Of a DNA stretch of 64,000 nt, positions 46,636-58,923 are shown piece after piece. The notes beneath the pieces were generated by a model. It was not told where the DNA came from and searched no databases. It saw only the letters and a program-made list of their open reading frames with translations. This stretch comes from Cocos nucifera (lineage: Eukaryota > Streptophyta > Magnoliopsida > Arecales > Arecaceae): assembly GCA_006176705.1 (NCBI GenBank), contig QRFJ01000058.1, positions 744,001 through 808,000 of the forward strand, in the 5' to 3' direction. Numbering within the stretch: position 1 is the first letter of the stretch; every line of letters starts with the position of its first letter. Position numbers and translations under genes: made by a program.

Positions 46636-46720
46636 ATTTGGACAGGTTTGATTTTTTATCTCATCCTTGTTTGGTTGGACATCATAGCCTCATTTGGATG
46701 GGTTTGAATTTGTTTAGTTT
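46636..46720. repeat. Tat-1 tandem repeats, right part
   Basis: The catttggacaggtttgat unit continues here from 31391 after the CACTA insertion. This confirms that the CACTA entered the Tat-1 array. Confidence 0.85.
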
Positions 46721-46869
46721 TCTACCGAGGTAGTCAAGAGATGACTTTAGTATTTTGAAATAGAAATCATCTTCATTGAGACGAAAATTCAGAGCTTTTA
46801 TGTAGGATTTATTAATGGTTCAATATGAGATTCTTAACATTCCATGTTCTTAGAACATTTGAGCCATCT

Positions 46870-47890
46870 AAATTTTTTATCTTGTATGCCCTCAGGTATA
46901 TTATTTCAGTGATTTGATAAGGCTTTTCTCAATTTGGGGTAAGTTCTTTTTGCTCTAAGGATTTTAAGATCGACGAAGAACCATATCTCCTTTGTGGAAT
47001 TTTTTTGCTTTATCTGGGTATTATAATATCTGACCATCTTTTATTTGTACATCTCCATACAAATCTAAGCTCTCTCTAATTTTTTTTAATAGATCTAGGT
47101 TAGTTCTCAACTGATCTAAGTTGCTTTCCTCATGAAAATCCTATCCTTGTTGTTGGAGGACTAATTTCCACAGGTATCATGGCTTCCACCCCAAAGGTAA
47201 CCTTAAAGGGCATTTCTTTGGATGGTTGTTAGAGAGTAGTTCTGTAAGCCCAAAGAATATTGTATAGCTCATCTGCCTAGAGTTCATTGACTTCAGTGAG
47301 CCTAATTTTTAAATCTTGAAGAATTGTTTGATTTGTGACCTCAATTTTTCCATTTGATTGTGGATGTTCTACTGAAGTGAGCGTGTGATCAATATACAGT
47401 TCGGAATAGAATTTTTTGAACTTTGGATTATCGAACTATTATCCATTATCAATGATAATAACCTGAGGTAGGCCAAAATGATAGATAATTGACTTTCAGA
47501 AAAAGTCTTACATTTTTTTTTCTATGATTTATGCCAACGGTTCAGCCTTCATTTATTTGGTGAAGTAATTAATGGCTACTACTAGAAATTTTCTTTGTCC
47601 TATTGCCATTAGGAAAGATCCGAGAATGTCCATTCCTTAGATGGTGAAAGGTCAAGGTGTTGTAATTTATATAAGCTCGGCAACATGCTGATGTTGAATA
47701 TTGGCATACCCTTGGCACTGGTAATATTTATTGACGAGGTTGGCCACATCTTTTTGAATAGTTGGCCAATAGTAATCCTGTCAGATAACCTTGTATGTCA
47801 ATGACCTGCATCCCAAGTAATTGCTACAAATTCTTTTGTGGACTTTTTGAAGAGCATAATTAGCTTCTGATGATCGCAAGCATCGAAGTA
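46870..47890 (-). pseudogene. Tat-1 integrase remnant
   Basis: Translating the - strand gives the Tat integrase in broken frames. There is a zinc-binding N-terminal part near 47880-47700, and the core with WTFSDLS and FLVVAINYFTK (near 47600-47540) followed by KAEPLA. The C-terminal part with tgggaaaagcc-type coding is near 46900. The D-D-E core is interrupted by stops, so it is inactive. Confidence 0.7.
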
Positions 47891-47900
47891 GCCTGATCTC

Positions 47901-48990
47901 TTATATAATCTTCCATCCAAAACGACATACCATGGGGCCTGCCTTAATTTTAATTTTTCTTGTTTCAACGAGATCATTTGGCAAGACTCCCTTCTCTATA
48001 TAATTTATCAGAGGATTTATCCAACCTAGTTCATGATCTACTTGAGCAATCATTAGAACTTTTGTACTGGATTTTTCAAGAACTTCAATAAATACTTTCT
48101 GGTTAAGCTTGGAAAAACCTGACGTGGCTAAATATGACAGGGCATCAGTTCGAACATTCTCCAATCTCGATATTTGCATGATCTTGAGGTCATTGAAATT
48201 TTTTAATAATTCTTTTACATTATGCAAATATTGATACATAATAGAATCTTTGGCTTTGAATTGACCTCGTATCTATCCGATGATAAACTATGAATCCATG
48301 AGATCTTGAGTCTCTTAATATTAAGCTCTTTTACTATTCTGAGTTTTGTAATGAGGCTTCATATTCAATGCTATTATTGAAAGTCTTGAAGTTGAATCTC
48401 AGGGCATGCTCAGTAATAACTCCTTTTAAACTAGCCAAAATTAAATCAGCTCCACTTTCTTTGGCATTTGAAGCTTCGTTGACATGCAAAAACTAGTGAG
48501 AATCTCCAATAATTTCTTCTAGAATTTTTGGAGCTAATTCTTCTTCAGGGATGGAGCATTTTACCATAAAGTCAGCTAATACTTGAGCTTTCATAGAAGG
48601 CCTGGGCCGATAATGGATGTTAAACTCACTAAGCTCAATGGTCTATTTGGCTAATTGACCAGACATGTTAGGTCGCTGAAAGATTGATCTTAATAGTTGA
48701 TCTATTAAGACTGTAATGGAGTGAACTTGAAAATATGGTTTTATGTAATTAGAGAATATATTATTTTTTCGATCTTAGAATATCGAGTTTCAGCATCTCG
48801 TAATAACTTGTTGGTATAATAGATTAGTCTCTAGGTCTCTGCATCATCTCGGACTAAAACTGAGCTAATAGTATTAGGTGAAATGAATAGTATATAAATA
48901 AATCCTCACCTTCAATTGGCTTTGATAGTAATGGGACTGAACCAAGATATGTCTTGAGGTCGTCAAAGGCAGACTAATATTCCTCTGATC
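47901..48990 (-). pseudogene. Tat-1 RNase H and integrase N-terminus
   Basis: One 112-residue open frame (48239-47901) reads YLHNVKELLKNFNDLKIMQI, then ENVRTDALSYLATSG, typical of the RNase H end and linker in Tat polyproteins. Upstream in broken frames are NIHYRPRPSMKAQVLADFM (about 48620) and a DGASN-like RNase H start at about 48500. Confidence 0.75.
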
Positions 48991-48999
48991 ATTTGAAGT

Positions 49000-50090
49000 C
49001 TTTGATCTATTTCAAAATTTTAAAGAAAGGAAGATATTTTTCAGCTAACTTAGATATGAACCTATTAAGTGACGCCACTCGTGCAGGAAGCATTTGCAAT
49101 TCTTTCATAGTGCTTGGGGCTTCATTTTAAGCAATGCTCAAATTTTCTCAGAGTTGGCCTCTATTCATCTCTGAGTCACTAGAAAACTAAAAAAATTTTC
49201 GGTCGTTACTCCACAAGCATACTTGTTGGAATTGAGCTTCATCCAATAGTTACAAAGCTCTCCAAAGACTTCTTCTTGGTTGGTGATATGCCGATCTTCT
49301 TCCATGTTTTTTACTAGTATATTATCAACATAGATCTTCATATTGTGACCAATTTGGTGCTTGAACACTTTATTAACTAAGCGCTGGTAAGTAGCACCTA
49401 TATTTTTCAAATCAAAAGATATCATTTTATAGTAATAAAAACCTTTATCGATGACAAAAGCCATATTTTCTTTATCTTCGGGAGCCATTCTAATTTGGTT
49501 GTACATAGCTGGAGAAGGCATCCATACAACTTAGCAACTTGTGCCTTGAAGTGGTGTCAACTAGTTGGTCAATTTTTGAAAGAAGGAAGCTATCCTTAGG
49601 GCAGGCTTTATTGAGGTCGGTATAATCAATATAAATCCTTCATTTACTGCTTGCCTTTTTGACCATCATGATGTTGGCTATCTACTTCGGGTATTGGGCT
49701 TTTCTGATGAATTCTATTTTTAAAAGCTTATCAACTTCTTCATCTATTGTCTTCTATCTTTCTAAAGCAAAATTTCTTTTCTTCTACTTCACTGGTTGGT
49801 GCTTGAGATTAATATTTAGTTTATGCATGATGATGTCAGCAAAAATTTTAAGCATATCTGAAGCTGACCATGCAAAAACATCAGCATTTTTTTGAAAAAA
49901 GGACATTAACCTATTCTTTAGGTTGATATTTAGCCAAGCTCCTATTTGAACTATTTTTTTTGGATCTTCGCCTAGCAGGACAGTAACGAGTGGTTTAGCT
50001 AACTCATCTCGATTTTTTCTATTCTCATCTCTACCCTCTTGATCAAGCACTTTAATTGGTAGGGCTTTGATGGGTTTCTTCATCTTTGAA
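49000..50090 (-). pseudogene. Tat-1 reverse transcriptase remnant
   Basis: The frame 50083-49784 carries the N-terminal region (KNADVFAWSASDM). It continues in other frames with DLNKACPKDS (about 49640), then the open frame 49521-49165: YNQIRMAPEDKENMAFV and GATYQRLVNKVF. The catalytic box reads YVDNILVK, so the second aspartate of YVDD is lost. Together with stops near 49780 and 49525 this makes it inactive. Confidence 0.82.
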
Positions 50091-50375
50091 GCTATTAGAA
50101 AAATATTATCTAGCCATCATTTGATCTCCATGCATTTCACAAGTTCTATCTCTAGTTGAAAATCGGACCAACAAATGATAAGTGAAAACCAATGCCTTTA
50201 GGGCATTGAGCTCAGGTCAGCTAAGAATAGCATTGTACGTTGATGGTATCTTGATAACTAAGAATATGAGCTATACAATCGACTGATAGGAATCTTTTCC
50301 TACAATGATCGATAATATGACTTCTCCTTCGACAGCCATCAAATCTCCTGAGAATCCAATTAGTGGAGTACTGAC

Positions 50376-50640
50376 CTACTTCAATTTATTAAAAATATCC
50401 ATCTTTTGAAAAGCATCATAGAATAATATGTCTGCAAAGCTCTCATTATCTACTAATTTTTTTTTTACATCATAATTTGCTATTATCATAGAAACAACAA
50501 CAATATCATTATGAGGAGTTTGAACTTTTTGAACATCATTATCAGAAAAGAAGACAATATTATTAGTGTGTTGCCTTTTCAATAAAGAACTTTTAGATAC
50601 CCTTTGAGATCCATTGACCTCTGAGATCATGTTGATGACT
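50376..50640 (-). pseudogene. Tat-1 protease remnant
   Basis: The frame 50630-50376 includes TPHNDIVVVSMIIANYDVKK and then VDNESFADILFYDAFQKM. The usual VDNGSSADIL active-site word of Tat proteases has lost its glycine and a serine, so the enzyme would be inactive. Confidence 0.75.
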
Positions 50641-50699
50641 CTAGTAGTTGGTCGGTTATGTTTAGTGGTATCATCGGACTTTTGGCGTTGCTCTATGGC

Positions 50700-51960
50700 T
50701 TGGTTCCCTCGATCTTTGACATATTTGCCAAGGTAGCTCTAGTGAATTGTGCTTCAATCTCATCCTTGAGTTGACGGCACTCTTCAGTATCATGCCCATG
50801 GTCTTGGTAGAAATGGTAGAATTTGCTTTTGTCTCTCTTTATAGATGGGGCTTTTTATAAGATTTGGATGATAGAGATATCCTTGATTTTTGATCTCCAT
50901 CAAGATCTTGGTTCGAGAGACATACAGGAAGGCATAGTTGTCGAATTTTTGACGTGGACTCCGAGACCTCAGATTTTTCTAAGATCGATCACTAAAGCTC
51001 CCTTGATTCTCATGATCTTCTTCACAGGGCCGCTTCTTTTCTTCTTTATTTTTCTTCTTCTTCATATTTAGCTTCTCTTCCTCCTTTGACTGGACATACT
51101 TTTGGGCCCAAATCAACATTCCTCATAAGTTTATGAAAAATTCTTATTGAGGAAAAAAATCAAGCTGTAGCTTCTGAGTCTTCGCTTTAAAGCAAACATG
51201 GCGATGGACTCATTAAAAATTTTTACTTCCAGAATGGCTATCTTGAAGTAAGCCATGTACTCTTGAAGGGACTCAACCTTCTACTGGATCATAGAGAAGA
51301 GGCTATCCATGTGCTTTAGGTGGAGGTGATTGCTTTCAAAGTATGCAATAAATAGCTTGCCCAGCTAGTCAAAAGAAGAAATGGATCCTGGATGGAGTCT
51401 AGAGAGCCATACTCTCATATTGAGAGTGATGAAAAAAGCTATGCACAGAAGACCATCAGATGCTTCTTGTAGCCTCATAACATCTTTGTACCCTTCAAGA
51501 TAGTCTTGAGGGTTAGTGGAGCCATCGAATGACTCCAGTGCAGGCATATTGAACCGAGAAGGAATTGGTTCATTCAAAATTTCAGTAGAAAAAGGAGATA
51601 TGAGGTAAAAATTCTTCTTACTATGAGAAGGACCCCCCAAGCTATACTTTCTTTAGCCTTCTTTCATGATCTTGAAGTTTCTATTCATGACCTTCTTCTC
51701 ATTATAGCTTCTTGTTGTAGGGGATTGATTCTGCTTCACAAGACCACTATTCTTGATTAAGAAAATGTTCCTGGTAGGGTTCTTGAGGAACTAGGAGATA
51801 GTTGTGTCGAGATATAGCTTTTTGAGGAATGGATTCTTGCCATCGTTCCATTGTTTGTTGAAGTTGTTTCACGGTATTAGCAAGAGCTTGGACCTACTGT
51901 ACCAAGAGATGGAACTATTGCAAGTCAACCATCATCGAAGGATGGGGCTGAACCATCTCC
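50700..51960 (-). pseudogene. Tat-1 gag remnant
   Basis: The open frame 51640-51365 encodes PIPSRFNMPALESFDGSTNP, QDYLEGYKDVMRLQEASD and WLSRLHPGSISSFD, the conserved Tat gag core. Downstream, near 50830-50750, is FYHFYQDHGHDTEECRQLKD, the region that holds the zinc-knuckle-like motif in this group. Numerous stops occur between. Confidence 0.8.
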
Positions 51961-52051
51961 GGAGCAACTCCTAAGAAAGATGGAGTCGAATTCTATGTCT
52001 TCTTCATTATTTCCATAAAATTAGGATAAAAATTCTTCTCCTAGCATCAAT

Positions 52052-52521
52052 CTGTTATAGTAAGACTTTAGATCATTGAGGAGAACTGGCACTAGAGAGT
52101 CGATTGGGATTGAATTGATGTAGATCATGAACTAACCTGCAAGAAAGTCTCAAGAAATGGTGGGATATCCTCCGATTTAGGATCTTTTGATGCCTAAGTC
52201 AGCTGAGGTTTTGAGGATAGTTAATAAAAATGGATAGCTAGAAGGCAAGAGAAGAGGGTTTGAGTAGAAAGAGATTCAATTTTTCTTTAGTCGAGTAGTC
52301 GAGAGTAAATTTCAATAGAGTATTGACTCTATAAATCTTATGCTTACCTTAGGAAGGATACCCTATCCCTCTATTTATAGAAAAAACTTATTTAGGCCAT
52401 TTAAGTTATTTGGAGTTTGTTAGACCATTAGTTTGTTATAACGGACTTACCAACTTGATGGCAACTATGGGCCGTTAGCCCATATGGAGACTCGCTATAG
52501 AGTGGATGAAAAATATCTATA
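52052..52521 (-). repeat. Tat-1 right LTR, first part
   Basis: It starts TGTTATAGTAAGAC, aligned with 26336 of the left LTR. It runs to the Copia-C insertion point at 52521 and continues at 62127. Confidence 0.85.
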
Positions 52522-54938
52522 TGAAGAAAATAGTATAAGATTTGCCATGCTACTTTTAAAAAATATTTTAAAAATAGCAATGATGCAGTAAAAAATAATC
52601 AATTTAATTAATTATCTATTGATTATTTTAGATTATTTAATCCTACATATTAGGATCTAAACATAATATACATGCATACATCAATAGATCTGAAAATAAA
52701 ACTATGTAATAAACTATTTACTATATCTACGTGTTCAGAGCACAATACCTTTTTGTAGATAGTCGATCACCATAATCTGAGTCCACCGAATAATGCTCTG
52801 GTATCACGTCATAGTCGCACACATGTCCAACCTCTACGGTTGGTCTACATGGAGCTCTTGGTTCCGATCAGCCCCATTGGAGTGCTAGCTCCTCACCGGA
52901 GCCTTCGATGGCTGATCACGATCGATTTAATCGATCATATACTTTCTTCACTCTAAAATTTTTTTTATCCAAAACTGAAGCTCAAACACTCTAAAATTTT
53001 TACCACGTAATGCTAACCCCTTCTCCTACATGCATAAAAATTTTCATAATTTATTGACATGAATACCATGGGAAAACCGTATGGAAAATGATAAGGATCG
53101 AGTGGTTAAGAGGTTTTAACCACTTACTTGATTTCAAAAATCAAATGAGCCTCTTATCCTTATCCAACACCCCCTCCCTTGTGTTTAACATGCAGAAGGA
53201 CTCTCCTTCTGCGTGCATATTTTTATTTCTCAAAAAATATTTGACAAACAAAAGGGAGGGCATGAGAAGCAGAGTAGAAAAGTCAAAAATGGTGGGCACA
53301 TGGGAGAATTTGAATTCAAACTTCATTTGACTTGGTCCTAATTGGATTCAACCAAACCAATTAATTTAGACCCAATTAAACTAGGTTAAATCCAACCAAA
53401 TTAGGCTTAGCCTAATTCAATAAAATTCTAATCAAATTAGAAATTAAATCTGCGTCCTGATCAAATCAAGGTCAAAACTTCCATAGCAATTAAATCATCT
53501 CATGACCTGATCGGATCAAATCCAATCGAATCAAATTCAATCAGACTTGATCGAATTCTCATCACTCAATCAAATTAAGCTAATCAGTAATTAAATTGCT
53601 AATTAATCCTTTAAAAAATATCTGAGTCCAAATCGAATGGGTTACTAGGCAACAGAGTCCTATCAACATGAAATTCTTGAAGAGTCCTAAATCAGCGGGA
53701 CTCCTGAACCCAATGTCCCAAATGAATCGAACTCGTGATCATAGAGTTCTAGACTAGTGAAACTCTTGATCAAAGAGTCCCAGAAGAGTAAGACTTAGAG
53801 TTTCAGTCCAGTAGGACTCTTGGTCAGAGTTTCAGTCCAGTGGGACTCTTGACCACAGTATCCTAGATTATCAGGATTCATGATCAGAGAGTCCGAGATA
53901 AGTAGGACTTAGAGTTTCAATCCAGTAGAACTCTTGATCATAGAGTTTCAGTTTCGTGGGACTCTTTGATCATAGAGTTTCAAACCAATGAAACTCTTGA
54001 TCAGCCATCAGATCAGGTAGAAACTCCTAATGTGTGTGACCCCGTAGGTCCAAATCTAAGCCGATAGCATATAAACTAATTTCTATACTAATCAAAGTGA
54101 CCATCTAGCAATGGTACCTGATGTTTGGATAGGTTGAATAATCACAATTGCAATATTCAGATTCTATGCGAATATGGTTACCATATAATTCATCCCTATG
54201 ACCTCTGTATAATAGATGACTCAGGATTAGACTGTCAACCCTAGAAAATACATTCATATCGTATCTCAAAGCAATTAGTCCCGTGACTCCTCACTAAGAC
54301 TATCTTGATCAAGATTTTGCTAAATTGAAATACAATTGAACATAGCTTCTGAAATCAGAAGTGGTTAATCCCATCTTGATACATGCACCGACTCTATAAG
54401 TACTTGACTATATCCAAAAATCTTCGATCACTAAATTAGAAATTCAAATAATTCGGTACCAAAATATAGTGAGTTGCTTGAAAGTCATCATGGTGATCTC
54501 AGATTGGAGGAACATTTATACCCATATTCCATCGAAGCTAATCTTGACAGGAGAAAAGCCTCAAAGTTGGTCACGTTCAGTGCAGATGTACCCATACATC
54601 TCACTTGCATGCCATATCAGTGTCTCAATACTCCTTGGTTATGAGGACAACCAACCTATATGGCATACAATGATCTATACTTGATAAATATTGTTATTTT
54701 AAGTAACAACGTATCGTTTGGTCATGAACTATTTAAGGACTAAATGATAAATTCTTCTTTGTCGAATCTAGATAGTCCTAAGGACTTCATCATAACATAG
54801 GAGTTCATTAGAAGACAACATAATTTATGATGAAAAATATTAAAATAACTTTTATTAATTTATAATTTATATACAATTATAAATATATGGCCCAACCATC
54901 AATAGACTGATGATTGACTTTGGAATAGTTTTCCAATA
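52522..54938 (-). repeat. Copia-C left LTR (3' in element orientation, about 2.4 kb)
   Basis: It starts TGAAGAAAATAG on the + strand and ends near ttttccaata. It contains a minisatellite at 53740-54005 and the segment 52840-53895 that is missing from the other LTR. Confidence 0.88.
53740..54005. repeat. Minisatellite in the Copia-C LTR
   Basis: About eight units of 25 to 40 bases share agagtttcagtccag and gactcttgatcat words. The right LTR has a shorter array at 60955-61190. Confidence 0.85.
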
Positions 54939-54959
54939 ATCTCTTACTTGTACTAAAGT

Positions 54960-55858
54960 CAATCGGTGCAGTATCTAATACCTATCTTTGGCTTAAAGTC
55001 GTCGAACTCCTTCACCGCAATAGCTTTAGTGAATGGATTTGTTAGGTTTTCTTTCTCATCGATCTTCTAAAGGTCGACGTCACTTCGATCCATAATCTCT
55101 CGGATAAGATGGTAGCGGTGTAGAATATACTTCATCCGTTGGTGTGTCTTTGGTTCCTTCACTTGAGCAATGGCTCCAGAGCTATTGCAATAGAGCAGAA
55201 CTGGACCATCAAGGGAGGATGCTACTCCGAGCTCGGTGATGAATTTTCTTAGCCACACCACTTCTTTGGCAGCATCTGATGCAGCAACATACTCTGCCTC
55301 ACAAACTGAATCGGCCACAATGTGCTGCTTGGAACTCCTCCAACAGACGACCCCACCATTAAGGATAAATATGTATCTTGACACACTCTTGCTATCATCA
55401 TGATCGGACTGAAAATTAGAGTCTATGAACCCCATAAATTTTAAGTTCGATTCACCATATATAAGCCACTGGTCCTTAGTATTTTTTAAATACTTTAGGA
55501 TAATTTTAACAACCTTCCAATGATTCTCTCCTGGATTAGATTGATATCTACTCACTACACCTAGTGAGTATACCACATCTGATCGCATATATGTCATGGC
55601 ATATATTATAGAATCCACTCCTGAAGCATATGGTATTCTATTCATATGCTCTCTTTCTAGAGGTGTTGTTGGATAATCCCTCTTTGAAAGAGAAATTTTA
55701 TGGTCTATCGGTAGATAGTCTTTCTTAAAATTTTTCATATCGAACCATTTCAGCACAGTGTCAATATACGTGGACTGAGACAATCCAAGCAACCTTTCAT
55801 ATCTATTTCTATAGATCTTCATCCCTAGGATGTAGCAAGCTTCTTTCAGATCTTTCAT
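54960..55858 (-). pseudogene. Copia-C reverse transcriptase end and RNase H
   Basis: The open frame 55858-55067 (263 residues) starts MKDLKEACYILGMKIYRNRY and covers IPYASGVDSIIYAM, FIDSNFQSDHDDSKS, ADSVCEAEYVAASDAAKEV, and YCNSSGAIAQVKEP. The RNase H aspartates and glutamate can be seen, although one aspartate position reads YCN where relatives have YCD. After a stop at 55067 the rest (KENLTNPFTKAIAVKEF) continues to about 54960. This is the best preserved part of Copia-C. Confidence 0.87.
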
Positions 55859-56480
55859 GGAGAACTATGATGATAGTCAGATCTTTATTCCTTATAATGC
55901 AGGGACATCATTCTTGATTAAGAGAATATCATCCACATACAATACTAGAAATACTATTGCTGGACCATTAGCTTATTTGTATATGCAGGGCTCTTCTTCG
56001 TTCTTAATGAAGCCATACATTTTGATTGTTCTATCAAATCATATATTCCAGCTCCGAGATACCTGCTTTAGTCCATAAATGGACCTCTGAAGCTTACACA
56101 CCTTAGACTCATCTATGAACATGAAACCTTTAGGTTGTATCATATACACCTCTTCATTCAGCTCTCCATTTAGGAAAGCTGTTTTCACATCTATCTATTA
56201 GATTTCCTAGTCCAGATGGACAGCTATGGCAAGCATTATCCAAATGAATTTGAGCATTGCCAAAGGAGAGAATGTCTCATCATAGTCAATACTATAACGT
56301 TGATGATACCCCTTGGCAACCAGATGGATTTTATAGGTCTCCACCTTTCCGTCTACACCTCTTTTCCTTTTGAAGACCCACTTACACCCTATGGATTTTA
56401 CCCCTTCGGATGGGTCAACTAATGTCCATACATCATTGACCTTCATGGATTCTATCTCGAATTTCATAGTCTCAAGCCAT
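55859..56480 (-). pseudogene. Copia-C reverse transcriptase
   Basis: The frame 56467-56207 reads VNDVWTLVDPSEGVKSIGCK and VAKGYHQRYSIDYDETFSPL. Beyond a stop at 56207 the remainder continues in shifted frames to about 55900, where a YVDDIL-type coding region is recognisable on the - strand. Confidence 0.82.
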
Positions 56481-56699
56481 TTTTCAAAGTCGGATCTCTA
56501 CATTGTATCCATATAGGTGATTGGGTTCTAATCGTTCTCATCGAGTTTGATAGGATCCCCATCCTGGATAAAAAAACTATAGTATCTATCCGATTGACGT
56601 GGTACTCTACCAGATCTCCTTAAGGATGCTTCTACAATGGGTTTTGGGTCTGATCTAATCAGATCCAACTCAGGTTCAACAACTTGTGTCCGTTCGTTC

Positions 56700-57620
56700 A
56701 CCTGTCATACTTCATCAAGTTCGACCTTGGAGGCATTAGTTCCTTCACCAAGAAACTTCTTTTCTAAAAAGACTATCTTAAGGCTAACAAATACTTTTTG
56801 CTCATCAACAAGATAGAAGTAGTACCCTTTAGTTTCTTTTAGGTAACCTATAAAACTACACTTATCAGATCTAGATCTAAGCTTGTCTGTCATTAAACGT
56901 TTGACGTAGGCCGGATACCCCAAAACCCTAAGGTGTGAAAGCATTGACTTACGCCCAGTCCATATTTTATATGATATTTTATTAACAGATTTACTCGAAA
57001 TCCTATTTAGAATGTAACAAGCTGACTCGAGCGCATATCTTCATAAGAAAATCGGCAAACCAGTAAACCCCATCATGGATCGAACCATATCTAATAGGGT
57101 TTAATTTTTTCTTTTAGACACACCATTATGTTGTGGTGATCCAGGAGGGATTCATTAGAAGAGAATCCTATTCTCCTCAAGATATATCAGAAACTCATTG
57201 AAAAGGTACTCATCCCCTCGATCAAATCGAAAAATTTTAATACTCTTCCTAATTTGCTTTTCTACCTTATTTTGAAATAGTTTGAATATTTCAAACGACT
57301 CCAACTTATGCATCATTAAATAGATATACCCATACCTCGATAGGTCGCCTGTGAAGGTTATGAAGTAGAAATATCCACCTCTAACACTTGAGCTCATAGG
57401 TCCACATACATTCGAATATACTAAACTTAAGAGTTCAGTGGCTCAATCACTTTTTTCAGTAAAAGATGACTTGATCATGTTACCAAGAAGATAAGACTCA
57501 TAGGTCAGAAGTGACTCACAATCACTAACCTCAAGAATTCCTTCTTGAGCTAACCTATTAATTCTATTCTTATTAATATGACCTAGCCTATAGTGTCAAA
57601 GGTAGACATTAGATACATCA
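56700..57620 (-). pseudogene. Copia-C integrase remnant
   Basis: Open frames 57397-57155 (FYFITFTGDLSRYGYIYLMM; DRGDEYLFNEFL) and 56944-56705 (LSHLRVLGYPAYVKRL; SFIGYLKETKGYYFYLV) represent the core and the C-terminal part. The usual SDRGGEY has become FDRGDEY. Stops interrupt the segment between. Confidence 0.8.
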
Positions 57621-57759
57621 CTAATTTTCGGGCATTTACTGAAGGATTGAACCACGTTAATAGACATAGAAAGTAAATAAATTTTGTTATTCAATTATTC
57701 AATCAAAATTATAATACCATTCAAAATGACATTATAATTTTTTTTTTTTATTAATATTT

Positions 57760-58923
57760 CAAAATCATTTATGGCCAAAAGGCCTACAGAAATGACATTC
57801 AATAAGAAAGTTGGACAATAATGACATTCATTAAGAATAACTTTATTTGAATTGATTACAAGGTTCATGATTCCTAAAGCTATAATTAGAACTTATCTTC
57901 CATCTCTAACATTCAGGAACCTCTCATCTTGATCAAATCTCCTACTGACCTGCAAGTCCTGCATAGAATTACAAATATGATAAGGGCTTTCAGTATCTAA
58001 TACCTAGGCAATAGAATCAAATAGGAAAAATTACAAGATGTTATCATATAATTATCTTGCCCAGCAACCACTTGCTTCTTCCTCGACCTATTCGGATTCA
58101 GGGAGGCAATGTACAGAGGATAGTTCCTCTTTCAGTGCCCCTACTTCTTACAGAAAAAGCACTCTATCTAGCTCTGATCGAGCTTGTGCTTCTTGATCTG
58201 ACCCTATGCAGTCATTCCAGCATGCGGTCGTACCTTCTTATTTTTCTTCTTCTTATTCTTCTTTTCTTTCTTAAAGGGTCGACGACCATAAGAAGACCCT
58301 CCCATCACATTCACCGTCTCCTTATGGAGTTGGTGATCTTTCTCAAAGTTCTGCAGCAATCTCAACAAGCCATGGTAGTTCACTGTAGGCTTTGTCATTC
58401 TAAAATGAGTTAGAAATGGGAGGAAGAACTTGGACAAAGAATTAAGGATCGCATCCTTACCGAGCTGCTTGTGTAGGAAAAAGTCCAACTTGCTAAGGCG
58501 CTCAATCATCTCAATCATATACAATACATGATCGGTGACTGAGGTTACGTCCCTCATCCGAGCGTTGAAAATGGCACAACTTATTTTGTGCCTTTCAACA
58601 TCGTCCGACGTGCCAAAAGAGTCATTCAATATTTGAAGCATCTCCTATGGCTAGGTGTTTTCAAATCTATGACTGAACTCGTCATTCATTACCGCCAGCA
58701 TTATACATCAAACGGTGGTGCGGTCATTGAGCCACTTCAGATAAGTATCTCGGATCGCTTCCCTAGTATTCGGGGCTGGCTCCTTAGGTGCTCGATCCGT
58801 TACCACATAAAGGATCCACTCATGCTCCATGATGATTTTCAACTTATGATACCAACTATTATAGTTGGATCTCATTAATTTATCATGATCTAACAATGAT
58901 CGAAGCGATAGGTTAGTGGCCAT
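57760..58923 (-). pseudogene. Copia-C gag and protease remnant
   Basis: The gag N-terminus is the frame 58923-58708 starting MATNLSLRSLLDHDKLMRSN. The core is 58641-58204 (FNARMRDVTSVTDHVLYMIE), ending in a lysine-rich stretch. A zinc knuckle near 58160-58120 reads CFFC...GH...NY, with stops and the last cysteine changed to tyrosine. The protease region follows to about 57760 (YHICNSMQDLQVSRRF-like segment near 57960). It is inactive. Confidence 0.78.
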
